DNA of 64,000 bases from Pseudomonas fluorescens (GTDB lineage Bacteria > Pseudomonadota > Gammaproteobacteria > Pseudomonadales > Pseudomonadaceae): positions 134,840 through 198,839 of the forward strand of contig NZ_LACH01000002.1 of assembly GCF_000968015.1 (NCBI RefSeq), read 5' to 3'. Below, piece by piece: positions 1-8,330 of this stretch. Position 1 is the first letter of the stretch. Each line of letters begins with the position of its first letter. A model generated the notes under the pieces. That model had not been told where the DNA came from, ran no database searches, and saw only the letters and a program-made list of their open reading frames with translations. Made by a program: the position numbers and the translations under genes.

Positions 1-728
1 TGATTGCCGCTAAAAGCGCCGAGCCGCACCCCAAGTTGCCGGGCACGATTTTCAGTGTGGCCAAGGAAGTCGAAGCCGCGGGCGGCAAGGCGTTGGCCTT
101 ACAGGTGGATGTGCGTGATGAAGTCGCGGTGCGTGAGGCATTGGCCCAGGCCAACGAGCATTTCGGCGGCATTGATGCGCTGATCAACAATGCCGGCGCG
201 ATCAAGCTGACCGGGGTTCAACACATCGAACTGAAGCGCTTCGACCTGATGCACCAGATCAACACCCGCGCCGTACTCCTGTGCAGCCAGGCCGCCCTGC
301 CCTATCTGAAGAAAAGCGCCGGGCATATCCTCAACCTGTCGCCGCCGCTGAATCTGGCGAGTAAATGGTTTGCCCAGTACAGCCCCTACACGGTGACCAA
401 ATACGGCATGAGCATGCTGACCTTGGGCATGAGCGAGGAGTTCAAGAACTACGGTATCAGCGTCAACTCCCTGTGGCCGCAGACGATGATCGCCACCGCC
501 GCCATCGAGTTTCAGCTGGGGTCACGCGAGTCGTTCAAGCATGCGCGCACGCCCGCGATCATGGCCGATGCCGCCCATGTGATTCTGAGCAGCAGCGGTC
601 GCAGCACTACCGGGCGATTGCTGATTGATGAGGAGATTCTGGGGGAGCACGGCGTAACCGAATTCGATCATTACCGCTTCGAACCCGGCACCGATGACAA
701 GCTGATGCCAGATTTGTTTGTCGATTGA
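1..728 (+). CDS. SDR family oxidoreductase (HSDL2-like), 5' end outside window
   Basis: This is the C-terminal part of a short-chain dehydrogenase/reductase; the frame is open from base 3, so the start and the glycine-rich nucleotide-binding loop lie to the left of the window. Visible SDR features are the INNAG motif and the active-site YTVTK (YxxxK) with an upstream serine (LNLS). The stretch IAAKSAEPHPKLPGTI before the first internal start, and the C-terminal half, resemble hydroxysteroid-dehydrogenase-like 2 proteins, which are NAD(P)-dependent oxidoreductases of uncertain substrate. It ends 16 bases before a long hairpin repeat and is convergent with gbcB. Family is secure; substrate is unknown. 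Confidence 0.85.
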   Translation, partial: IAAKSAEPHPKLPGTIFSVAKEVEAAGGKALALQVDVRDEVAVREALAQANEHFGGIDALINNAGAIKLTGVQHIELKRFDLMHQINTRAVLLCSQAALPYLKKSAGHILNLSPPLNLASKWFAQYSPYTVTKYGMSMLTLGMSEEFKNYGISVNSLWPQTMIATAAIEFQLGSRESFKHARTPAIMADAAHVILSSSGRSTTGRLLIDEEILGEHGVTEFDHYRFEPGTDDKLMPDLFVD

Positions 729-743
729 AATATCCACAACCCT

Positions 744-844
744 TGTAGGAGCTGTCGAGTGGAACGAGGCTGCGATCTTTTGATTTTGCTTGTTTAAAAC
801 AAGATCAAAAGATCGCAGCCTCGTTCCACTCGACAGCTCCTACA
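744..844. repeat. Long inverted repeat, 'GTAGGAGCTGTCGAGT' family
   Basis: Two near-perfect arms of about 42 bases (TGTAGGAGCTGTCGAGTGGA ... and its reverse complement) surround a short A/T-rich loop. The same family occurs at 56908-57007 and, in inverted order, at 61591-61666. It lies between the convergent SDR gene and gbcB, where the RNA hairpin could end or stabilise both transcripts. It is a dispersed intergenic repeat. Confidence 0.85.
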
Positions 845-868
845 GGGTTACGGGTTATTGCGAAATCA

Positions 869-1969
869 TCAGAACTCGATGCGCACATCACCCTTCGGCA
901 CGCTGCAGCACGAAAGAATGAACCCTTCCGCTTCATCTTCCTCGGTGATCCCGCCGTTGTGGTCCATTTCGACCTCGCCACCCAGCTTCATCACCTTGCA
1001 CGTCCCGCAGATCCCCATCCCGCAGGCTTTCGGAATCAGCAGGCCAAGCTTGGCCGCCGCCGCATGTACGGTTTCACCCGGTGCAACACGAATGCTCTTG
1101 CCGGACGCAGTGAATTCCACCTGGTGCAGATCCGCCGCGTCGACTTCCGGTGCATCCGCCGCTTGTTCGGCTTGTTCCACCGCATCGGCACGGGCTTCCG
1201 GTGGTGTAGCACCGAACGATTCCTCGTGATAACGCGACATGTCGAAGCCGACCGCTTCCAGCATGCGCTTGACCGCGTTCATGTACGGCGTCGGGCCGCA
1301 GCAGAACACTTCGCGCTCCATGAAGTCCGGCGCCATCAGTTCGAGCATCTTGTGGTTCAGGTAACCGCGATAACCGGCCCACGGCTCGCCCAGACCATGC
1401 TTCTCGCAGATCAGGTGCAGGCTGAAGTTATCGATCCGCGACGCCATGTGCTCCAGCTCGCGGTGATAAATGATGTCTTTGGGCGAACGGGCGCTATGGA
1501 TAAACACCATGTCGACGTTGCCGTTGGTGTCGTAGAACCAGCGAGCCATCGACATGACCGGCGTGATACCGACACCGCCGCTGAGGTACAGCACCTTCGG
1601 CGCGGTGAAGTCCATGGCGTTGAACAGCCCGACCGGGCCGTGCACCGCCAGCTCCTGGCCTTCGTGCAGGGTGTCGTGCAGCCAGTTGGAGACTTTGCCG
1701 CCCGGCACGCGCTTGATGGTCACCGAAAAGCTGTACGGCACCGATGGCGAGCTGGAAATGGTGTAGGAGCGCATGATCGGCACGCCTTCGATTTCCAGCT
1801 CCAGGGTGACAAACTGCCCGGGTTTAAAGAAGAACAGGATTGGCTGGTCAGCCATAAAGCAGAAGGTGCGCACATCCCAGGTTTCCTGGATGACTTTGAC
1901 GCAACGGACGATGTGTCGACCATTGGCCCAGGTCTGGGTGGTTACCGGATTCAGGAAGCTGTTGGACAT
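869..1969 (-). CDS. gbcB: Glycine betaine demethylase, reductase subunit GbcB
   Basis: 366-residue flavodoxin-reductase-like protein with a C-terminal plant-type [2Fe-2S] ferredoxin domain; it passes electrons from NAD(P)H to the Rieske oxygenase GbcA, which removes a methyl group from glycine betaine. Visible: FAD-binding RSYTISS (67-73), nucleotide-binding GGVGITP (131-137) and CGPTPYM (224-230), and ferredoxin cysteines C316, C321, C324 and C354/C355. The ATG at 1969 is chosen because a GGAG lies six bases upstream; the longer GTG frame would overlap that ribosome site. Divergent from gbcA across a 280-base shared regulatory region. Synteny and domains match PA5411 of P. aeruginosa. Confidence 0.95.
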   Translation of the reverse strand: MSNSFLNPVTTQTWANGRHIVRCVKVIQETWDVRTFCFMADQPILFFFKPGQFVTLELEIEGVPIMRSYTISSSPSVPYSFSVTIKRVPGGKVSNWLHDTLHEGQELAVHGPVGLFNAMDFTAPKVLYLSGGVGITPVMSMARWFYDTNGNVDMVFIHSARSPKDIIYHRELEHMASRIDNFSLHLICEKHGLGEPWAGYRGYLNHKMLELMAPDFMEREVFCCGPTPYMNAVKRMLEAVGFDMSRYHEESFGATPPEARADAVEQAEQAADAPEVDAADLHQVEFTASGKSIRVAPGETVHAAAAKLGLLIPKACGMGICGTCKVMKLGGEVEMDHNGGITEEDEAEGFILSCCSVPKGDVRIEF

Positions 1970-2043
1970 GCTGTTCTCCACCGCCGATGGTCGGCCTTAT
2001 GTTGACGATTCTGCGTAACGTGCGAACCACCCATTTACCTATC

Positions 2044-2070
2044 TGCGACATTCACATACTTATCGCGACC
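2044..2070 (+). promoter_or_regulatory. Candidate GbdR-type binding site in the gbcB/gbcA intergenic region
   Basis: TGCGAC and CGCGAC lie in direct orientation 20 bases apart. A similar block (TGCGAC and TACGAC, 21 bases apart; 12 of 20 bases alike over the second part) is found before cbcX at 26142-26169. AraC-family regulators such as GbdR, encoded at 22887-23990, typically bind direct repeats two helical turns apart. The assignment to GbdR is inference. Confidence 0.35.
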
Positions 2071-2249
2071 AGCCTGCATCTACCGGGGGTTGCGCGTCGG
2101 GAACAGATTGGGCCATGTCGCCCATGGATAAGGTTCTGCCCAGCGCCGGCCCCACACTCGCCCCATACCAAGACACAACCTATACACCCTTGCGTAGCAA
2201 ACCTGATTAGCCACTTTCGCCGGCCACACAGAATGGCCTTGAGGATTAA

Positions 2250-3548
2250 ATGATGGACGTCACCACTACCCTGAGCCTGGGCGATCCACTGGAACCCGCA
2301 CGCAAGGCCACCGCGCAGATGCTGCAAGAGCGCGAGCGTACTTTCTCGCTGCCGCAGCCGTTTTACTCTGACGAGCGGCTGTTTGATATCGACATGCAGG
2401 AAATCTTCCAGAAAGAGTGGTTGATCGCCGGCATGGCCTGCGAAATCCCGACCAAGGGCAACTACCTGACCCTGCAAGTCGGCAAGAACCCGATCATCGT
2501 GATTCGCGGCGCCGAAGGCGTGATCCATGCGTTCCACAACGTCTGCCGTCACCGTGGTTCGCGCCTGTGCACCAGTGAAAAAGGCAAAGTCGCCAAACTG
2601 GTCTGCCACTACCACCAGTGGACGTACGAACTGGACGGTCGCCTGCTGTTTGCCGGTACCGAGATGGGCGCCGACTTCGACATGAAGGAGTACGGCCTCA
2701 AACCGGTAAACGTGAAGACCGCTGGCGGTTACATCTTCATCAGCCTGTCGGAGAACCCACCGGCCATTGATGACTTCCTGTCGACGCTGAACCATTACAT
2801 GGAACCGTACGACATGGAGAACACCAAGGTGGCGATTACCACCACCTTGATGGAAAAGGCCAACTGGAAACTGGTGCTGGAAAACAACCGCGAGTGCTAC
2901 CACTGCAACGCATCGCACCCGGAACTGCTGAAAACCCTGCTGGAATGGGACGACGTCACCGACCCGCGTGCCGACCAGGCTTTCAAGGACCACGTCGCCG
3001 CCTCCGCCGCTGCCTGGGAAGCCGAGAAGATCCCTTACGCCCACGCCAGCTTCGGCCTGCGTAACCGCATCGTGCGCATGCCGCTGCTCAAGGGCACCGT
3101 GTCGATGACCCTGGACGGCAAACAAGGCTGCGCCAAACTCATGGGCCGGATCAAAAACCCGGACCTGGGCTCGATGCGCATCCTGCACCTGCCGCACTCC
3201 TGGAACCACTGCATGGGCGACCACATCATCGTCTTCACGGTGTGGCCGATCAGCGCGCAGGAAACCATGGTCACCACCAAGTGGATCGTCCACAAGGACG
3301 CCGTCGAAGGCGTGGACTACGACGTGGAGCGCATGCGCCAGGTCTGGGATGCGACCAACGACCAGGACCGTCGCCTGGCCGAAGAGAACCAGCGCGGCAT
3401 CAACTCCACGGCTTACCAGCCAGGCCCTTACTCCAAGACCTATGAGTTTGGCGTGGTGAACTTCGTGGACTGGTACAGCGAGCGTTTGCTGAGCAACCTG
3501 GGCGCGGAACCTGCGCCTTACCTCAAAGGCGTTCCGGTTCAAGGCTAA
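2250..3548 (+). CDS. gbcA: Glycine betaine demethylase, Rieske oxygenase subunit GbcA
   Basis: 432-residue aromatic-ring-hydroxylase-type Rieske oxygenase. The Rieske [2Fe-2S] ligands are seen as CRH (C99, H101) and CHYH (C119, H122). The mononuclear iron site is ENNRECYHCNASHP, with H218 and H223. With GbcB it oxidatively demethylates glycine betaine to dimethylglycine and formaldehyde. GAGGA at 2241-2245 could serve the ATG at 2250 or the in-frame ATG at 2253, which has better spacing, so the true protein may be one residue shorter. Length and neighbour order match PA5410. Expected to be activated by GbdR. Confidence 0.95.
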   Translation: MMDVTTTLSLGDPLEPARKATAQMLQERERTFSLPQPFYSDERLFDIDMQEIFQKEWLIAGMACEIPTKGNYLTLQVGKNPIIVIRGAEGVIHAFHNVCRHRGSRLCTSEKGKVAKLVCHYHQWTYELDGRLLFAGTEMGADFDMKEYGLKPVNVKTAGGYIFISLSENPPAIDDFLSTLNHYMEPYDMENTKVAITTTLMEKANWKLVLENNRECYHCNASHPELLKTLLEWDDVTDPRADQAFKDHVAASAAAWEAEKIPYAHASFGLRNRIVRMPLLKGTVSMTLDGKQGCAKLMGRIKNPDLGSMRILHLPHSWNHCMGDHIIVFTVWPISAQETMVTTKWIVHKDAVEGVDYDVERMRQVWDATNDQDRRLAEENQRGINSTAYQPGPYSKTYEFGVVNFVDWYSERLLSNLGAEPAPYLKGVPVQG

Positions 3549-3582
3549 AAGCAAAAGCAAAAGCAAAAGCAAAAGCAAAAGC
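3547..3582. repeat. Six tandem AAAAGC hexamers overlapping the gbcA stop
   Basis: Six perfect AAAAGC units begin inside the TAA stop codon of gbcA and run straight into a REP element at 3583. The unit is typical of slippage-prone simple repeats. Since it starts at the stop codon it does not alter the reading frame of GbcA. Confidence 0.9.
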
Positions 3583-3662
3583 ATCGCGAGCAAGCTCGCT
3601 CCCACAGGGGATTTGTGAACAACACAGATCAAATTTGGCAACGAGCTTGCTCGCGATGGCGG
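3583..3662. repeat. REP pair (GTGGGAGCGAGC family)
   Basis: Two inverted REP units: TCGCGAGCAAGCTCGCTCCC at 3584 and its partner CGAGCTTGCTCGCGATGG at about 3641. The second unit is degenerate (GGCAACGAGC instead of GGGAGCGAGC). It is one of many copies of this Pseudomonas repeat in the window. Confidence 0.85.
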
Positions 3663-4339
3663 TCTACCTTTTATCCTCTCCCTCGCCTACACCCCCTCCT
3701 TAGATCTGTACGAAATATGACCTATTGCGTTCAGGCCTATACGCAACGTGGCTCCCAGCCTTCCGCAAACAACTTATCCACACCTCCACCCACAGCTATT
3801 GGGGACAAGTGTGAATTTACAGAAAATTTTCTCCACAGAAACCGAAGAAAATCCGTGACTTATCCAGAAGCAGGGTTTTGAACAGCGATTGGTTGTTTTT
3901 TGATCGAAAGCTTGAAAGTCACGTTATACGTGGCTTGCAGAGGATGGCGAACACCTTATCCACAGAAGCGCCAACAGACTTTGGGGGCAACTTGGGCTGA
4001 TCTGTGGAAAACCGTTGGAAGCCGCGATAAATCGGGGTTTGCGCGAAGTTTCCCGGTCTAAAACGACGATTTGATCGTTTTTTGATCACAAGCCTGACAG
4101 GCCCGGTTTATATGGCCTGTAGAGGACAGCGAACATCTTATCCACAGATGCGCTAACAGAGATTGGGGGCAAGTATTGGCTCGCGCACAAAGTTATCCTC
4201 TGGGAAAAGCCTGAAAAAACCGCAAGTTAGGCTGGTTGTTTTTTGTACGAAGGGTTGCAGGGCTTGATTTGTATGGGGTGTAGCGATGGGCGAACATGTT
4301 ATCCACAGAAGCGCTAACAGGGATTGTGGGTAACCACGC
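3663..4339. other. Non-coding stretch with four perfect DnaA-box 9-mers in a degenerate tandem repeat
   Basis: No convincing gene was found. TTATCCACA occurs in the same orientation at 3774-3782, 3956-3964, 4138-4146 and 4299-4307, i.e. at intervals of 182, 182 and 161 bases. Each copy is followed by a shared tail (GCGCYAACAG...TTGGGGGCAA in copies 2 and 3, partly conserved in 1 and 4). Copies 2 to 4 are preceded by a T-tract block (GTTTTTTG) and a GARGRN-type run, so the whole unit is repeated. Function unknown; DnaA binding is an inference from the 9-mer. Confidence 0.7.
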
Positions 4340-5539
4340 TCAGGTCCTGTTGAAACACGACCAGCCCGAGTCGATGTCCAGATTCAACTCATAGTCATTG
4401 AATGCCCCCCACCCAAGCAAAAGCGAAGGCACGTACTGCCCCAGCAACAACGACGGAGGAATCGTAAAGTCCGGGTAGTAGTTGTAGGTGATCCGTTGGA
4501 TATGTCCCGCCAGGCTCAATTCCCCCTTGAAGGTTTGGGAGCGCGGTTTATCGGTGACATGAATGGGTGAGTTGCCCGGCGAGGACGACGTCAGGTAATC
4601 AACATTGCCGGTGTCAATAATCGCTGGCGTGGCCCGACGATCCAGGCGTGCGGCAATGGTCAGTCTTTGATTGATGTCGATGCGCGCATAGGTGATTCGC
4701 GAATCGCATCGCGCAGGAGGTTCAGCGTTAACCTCCAGAGTCTTTTTGGTGACCTTCAAGCGCCCCAACTTACCGAGTAAATCGAGCCCCAGTAAGTTTT
4801 CCCGGTCGCTGACAAACACCAGGACATTTCTGAACTCGCTTGAGCCTATCGTTAAAGACTCAAAGATCCCGAGTTTGGCAGACAGGTCACGTTCACCATA
4901 AAACGTGCTGTAGCCATAGTGAGAGTCGGTTAAGAAACTGATTCCCATCAGCTTCGCGGTGTCGTGGTTGACCCGGGTTTGCGGTGCGCCGGTGTCCAGA
5001 ATGAAGCGCGACGAGACCCCATTGGCCGCTTTGACATCGAGGTAGGGCAGCACCTCGTCAGTCACGTAACCGTCACTGGCATAGGGGTGAATTGCGAGCA
5101 CTTCGTGCCGCGTCGTTCTTTTCACCGAGAAATCGGCGAGCGATCTGAGGGTCGCGAGGGATTCGCTGCCGAACATGGAAAACATTGCGTTGAGCTCAGG
5201 GTCATTCGCGATTGCCTGAGCGTGACGTCGCTTGATCGCCAGATAGTATTCGGGGATCTGGTTTGCGGTTTTGGCCTCGAACATTCGGGCGAGAACAGAC
5301 ACTGAACAATTCAGGTTTTTTTCAGCATCCAACACGTTGGCGCATTGCTGTTTCAGCTGCGCCAAGGACGCTTTTTGTCCCTGTTCGGACTCTAACCATG
5401 TGTAAAAATCCGGAGCTGCCGGCCGGGTATCAGCTATCGCACTGGTTGCTGCACAGATAAAAAATGCAAGCAGCACCAGAGACGACTTTGAACTCACGCC
5501 GCCGATCAGACATGTCTCACGCCGACTGACCGCTTTCAT
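4340..5539 (-). CDS. Exported retropepsin-like aspartic protease with two DTG motifs
   Basis: 399-residue protein with an N-terminal hydrophobic signal (about residues 20-36, ending TSAIADT). Two aspartic-protease-like motifs are present in one chain: ILDTGAPQT (DTG 182-184) with the downstream flap-side segment NLLGLDLLG (248-256), and IIDTGNVDY (DTG 309-311) with LLLGWGAF near the C-terminus. The layout resembles bacterial retropepsin-like or pepsin-like folds, where two DTG loops form the active site. ATG 5539 is preferred over a TTG at 5545; the ribosome site is weak. Monocistronic, facing the DnaA-box region. Substrate unknown; protease activity is inferred. Confidence 0.65.
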   Translation of the reverse strand: MKAVSRRETCLIGGVSSKSSLVLLAFFICAATSAIADTRPAAPDFYTWLESEQGQKASLAQLKQQCANVLDAEKNLNCSVSVLARMFEAKTANQIPEYYLAIKRRHAQAIANDPELNAMFSMFGSESLATLRSLADFSVKRTTRHEVLAIHPYASDGYVTDEVLPYLDVKAANGVSSRFILDTGAPQTRVNHDTAKLMGISFLTDSHYGYSTFYGERDLSAKLGIFESLTIGSSEFRNVLVFVSDRENLLGLDLLGKLGRLKVTKKTLEVNAEPPARCDSRITYARIDINQRLTIAARLDRRATPAIIDTGNVDYLTSSSPGNSPIHVTDKPRSQTFKGELSLAGHIQRITYNYYPDFTIPPSLLLGQYVPSLLLGWGAFNDYELNLDIDSGWSCFNRT

Positions 5540-5617
5540 GTTCAACCCATTCTGAAAACGAGTTTTATGAACTAGCGCTGCGGCAACCCTGAGCAGCTCA
5601 TAGAGAAATGTAGCGCA

Positions 5618-6184
5618 CTAGGGCCGATACATCAGATAGGCCTCACCCGTGACCCGAATCATCGGATGGGGAGTGATCTGGCAGGTATCGACGATACGAA
5701 AGCCATGTCGTTCGTAAAACCGACGAGCGCCGGTGTTCACGGCGTAGTCGATCAGACTCAAGCCATTGAGCCCCAGCTGGTTGGCACGGTCGTAAGCGTA
5801 GGCAAGGAATTGCTTGCCCAGGCCCTGGTTTCGCCAGCCTTCATGGAGTGCCAGGCTGGAAATGTAGAGGGTATCGGGGATTTCCATCTTGGCGTACGGC
5901 GCCAGGACTGGATCGGTCACTGGAGGCGCCAGCGGATCGTGACGCATCACGTAGCTGTGCATCATGCCAATGACGTTTCCATCAACCTCGGCGATGAGGC
6001 AGTTCTGATAAGAAAAATCGACGTCGTCACGGGCGTAACGACTGGCGCCCACGTCCAGTAAATCCTGACCGGGTTGCGCCAGTTGGCTCCAGATGTAATC
6101 CGCAGCACCTTCTGACGAAATCTGGAACAAGCGAGCAATTTCCCGCGCATCCGCGCGCAGGGCCGAACGAAATTCAACGGTCAT
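5618..6184 (-). CDS. GNAT family N-acetyltransferase
   Basis: 188-residue single-domain acetyltransferase. The acetyl-CoA pyrophosphate-binding signature is GWRNQGLGKQFL (R/QxxGxG/A type), followed by ARRFYERHGFRIVDT, the usual motif B ending. No signal or membrane segment. It acts on an unknown small molecule or protein amine. It is separated from the upstream etfB end by a REP pair, so co-transcription is unclear. Confidence 0.8.
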   Translation of the reverse strand: MTVEFRSALRADAREIARLFQISSEGAADYIWSQLAQPGQDLLDVGASRYARDDVDFSYQNCLIAEVDGNVIGMMHSYVMRHDPLAPPVTDPVLAPYAKMEIPDTLYISSLALHEGWRNQGLGKQFLAYAYDRANQLGLNGLSLIDYAVNTGARRFYERHGFRIVDTCQITPHPMIRVTGEAYLMYRP

Positions 6185-6195
6185 TATTTTTCCTT

Positions 6196-6298
6196 GTGGG
6201 AGCGAGCTTGCTCCGGGCGGCGATCCGACGAAGGCGGACTCACATTCAACATTGATGTCGACTGAACCACCGCTTTCGCGAGCAAGCTCGCTCCCACA
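6196..6298. repeat. REP pair (GTGGGAGCGAGC family)
   Basis: GTGGGAGCGAGCTTGCTCCG at the left and TTCGCGAGCAAGCTCGCTCC at the right form an inverted pair separated by about 55 bases containing a CATTCAACATTGATGTCG segment shared with several other pairs (10344, 16006). It follows etfB and may mark the end of the dgc-etf transcript. Confidence 0.85.
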
Positions 6299-6323
6299 TT
6301 TTTAGATCTGCACTAGTGATCCG

Positions 6324-7094
6324 CTAGCGGACCACGCCTTCTTCGATCAGTAACTTGAGAATCGCCTCGGCCCCCGCCTCGGCACTCAACCCTTTAAGCA
6401 CTTGCCCGCCGCCACCGCTGGCCTTGGCCGTCGCGGCTTTCATCCGGTCTGCGCCGCTCTTGGCCTTGATCACCTTCAAGCGTTTAGGCCGTGGCTTGGC
6501 CGGTTGCAGGGTGGCGACCGCCAGCAGTTCATCATCGATCACTTCGACTTCATCCGCCTGCAGCACACCGCGTCGGGCTGGGCCGTAGGCACTCTGCCGA
6601 GGCTTCGGCGCGGCGTTATCCACAGTCGCGAGAAACGGCAGTCGCACTTTCAGGCGACGGCGCTGACCGCGCGGCAAGGCTTGCAGCACCAGCGCTGAAT
6701 TACCGTCGATGGATTCAACTTGAGCCAGCCCTACCACCAGTGGCCAGCCCAGATTTTCCGCCAGCAGGAACGGCAACATGCCCGAACCTTCACCGGTTTC
6801 CGCCTGGCTGCCGGTCAGCACGACCTGAGCCCCGGCGTCACGCAAATACGCGGTCAATGCCGGCAGTGCATCGGCGCCTTCCGGCTGCTCAAGCACATGC
6901 AGCTGTTCCAGGCCCATCCCCAGATAGGCGCGTAGTGCAGGTTCTGCGACGTCGCCGGCATGCAGCACTTGCAGGTTATCCCCAGCCAGTTGCAGGCCCA
7001 GCTCCACCGCCCGCGCATCCTGCTCCGCACGACGTGGCCGGCCGGAGGTCGGGTGGGCGCCGATGGACACCAGGCTGATGATTTTCGTGCTCAT
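6324..7094 (-). CDS. etfB: Electron transfer flavoprotein, beta-subunit-like
   Basis: 256-residue ETF beta-type subunit dedicated to dimethylglycine oxidation, equivalent in position to PA5401. It pairs with the EtfA-like protein encoded 15 bases upstream (7110-8330). Family features include the N-terminal SIGAHPTSGRPRR, the adenine-nucleotide half LTGSQAETGEGSGMLP and the C-terminal residues reaching into the partner. An AAGGAAAGGA ribosome site precedes ATG 7094. Last gene of the leftward dgc operon. It carries electrons from DgcAB towards the quinone pool or cytoplasmic acceptors; direction of flow is inferred. Confidence 0.88.
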   Translation of the reverse strand: MSTKIISLVSIGAHPTSGRPRRAEQDARAVELGLQLAGDNLQVLHAGDVAEPALRAYLGMGLEQLHVLEQPEGADALPALTAYLRDAGAQVVLTGSQAETGEGSGMLPFLLAENLGWPLVVGLAQVESIDGNSALVLQALPRGQRRRLKVRLPFLATVDNAAPKPRQSAYGPARRGVLQADEVEVIDDELLAVATLQPAKPRPKRLKVIKAKSGADRMKAATAKASGGGGQVLKGLSAEAGAEAILKLLIEEGVVR

Positions 7095-7109
7095 AACCCT
7101 ATCCTTTCC

Positions 7110-8330
7110 TTAAGCCGCATCGCGCTTGGCTTCGTTGCGGTAAGCCTCTACCGCATCGATCAAGGCTTGAAGAATCTCTGCACTCTCGCCGATCACCGAC
7201 AGGTCGGCCCGTTTGATCATGTCGCAGCCAGGATCGAGGTTGATCGCCACCACCTTGTCGCAGGCACCGATGCCTTGCAGGTGCTGGATCGCCCCGGAAA
7301 TCCCCACCGCCACGTAAACCCGCGCGGTGACCCAGGTGCCGGACGCACCGACCTGACGGTCGCGCGCCATGAAGCCATCGTCCACCGCCACACGGGACGC
7401 GCCTTCGGTAGCGCCCAGCGCTTCGGCGGTCCTGTGGAAAAGTCCCCAGTCCTTGACCCCGTTGCCGCCGGAGAAGATGAACTCGGCTTCGGCCATCGGA
7501 ATCGCCGCCGGGTCCACTGCCACGGCGCCCAAATCCTCGATGCGCGACAAACTGCGCGCCACGGCTGTGGATAACTCCACCGGCAAGGCTTCGTGACGGG
7601 TTTCGCTGACCGGTTCGGCGCATTCGACGGCAGCCAGAATCAAGCGTGCCACCGGGCGCGCAAGGTCCTGCAAACCGGCACCGGCGCGACCGATGCATTC
7701 CTGATCCTTGACCTGCCAGACCCTTGTAGCCGGGCGTTCGCCCAGTGCGGCGGCAAAGCGTCGACCCAATTCACCACCGCCGCTGCGACTGTCCGGCAGC
7801 AGCCAGTGACGCGGGCTGAACTGGTTATCCACAGCCCGCAGGCCCTGGACCCGTTGTTCCGGTGCATAACCGCTGAATTCGTCGCCATCCAGCACCAGCA
7901 AGCGATCGACGCCAGCGGTGGCGAAGGCGTTTTCTTTATGTTCACCGAAGACCACGGCCAATACAGCGCCGTCCTTGCCAGCCAACTGGTGAGCCAGGCC
8001 GAGCAAGTCGCGGTCGTGGCTGCTCAAGCGGCCGCCGACCATGTCCGGCACCACACTGATGTAAAACGCAGGTGCAGGCACTTGATGCAGTGGCAACTGG
8101 ACTTCAACCGCGGCCGAGCGTTTAGTCGCCCCGCCCTGTTGAGCGCCGCTGCGGTCGATCCGTTTGATCCCGTTGGGACCAATAAAACCGATGCCGTGAG
8201 GATTTTTGCGGATGACGCCGTTAGGCCCCATCCAGCTGTGTTGCGCCGGTTGCATGGCCGCGTGCAGCGGGTGCAGACGGTTGCGGGCGATCCATTCGGC
8301 GCGTGGGTCGCGGCGGATAATGTCGCTCAT
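7110..8330 (-). CDS. etfA: Electron transfer flavoprotein, alpha-subunit-like
   Basis: 406-residue ETF alpha-type subunit; the C-terminal FAD-binding region is clear (GASGTWVTARVYVAVGISGA, then VAINLDPGCDMIKRADLSVI). Its first about 70 residues are an extension absent from ordinary EtfA and contain two GPNG repeats (WMGPNG and FIGPNG). Start ATG overlaps the stop of dgcB by one base (ATGA), indicating translational coupling. Equivalent in order to PA5400. Works with EtfB as electron acceptor for the dimethylglycine demethylase. Confidence 0.9.
   Translation of the reverse strand: MSDIIRRDPRAEWIARNRLHPLHAAMQPAQHSWMGPNGVIRKNPHGIGFIGPNGIKRIDRSGAQQGGATKRSAAVEVQLPLHQVPAPAFYISVVPDMVGGRLSSHDRDLLGLAHQLAGKDGAVLAVVFGEHKENAFATAGVDRLLVLDGDEFSGYAPEQRVQGLRAVDNQFSPRHWLLPDSRSGGGELGRRFAAALGERPATRVWQVKDQECIGRAGAGLQDLARPVARLILAAVECAEPVSETRHEALPVELSTAVARSLSRIEDLGAVAVDPAAIPMAEAEFIFSGGNGVKDWGLFHRTAEALGATEGASRVAVDDGFMARDRQVGASGTWVTARVYVAVGISGAIQHLQGIGACDKVVAINLDPGCDMIKRADLSVIGESAEILQALIDAVEAYRNEAKRDAA

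Noticed and set aside
2052..3641. 529-codon minus-strand frame with a long poly-leucine run
   Set aside because: Antisense to gbcA. The leucines come from the AAAAGC simple repeat and not from a membrane helix.
3774..4307. Chromosomal replication origin
   Set aside because: The four DnaA boxes alone are not enough: no dnaA, dnaN, rpmH or gidA-type genes lie nearby and boxes are widely spaced. Kept only as a DnaA-box cluster.
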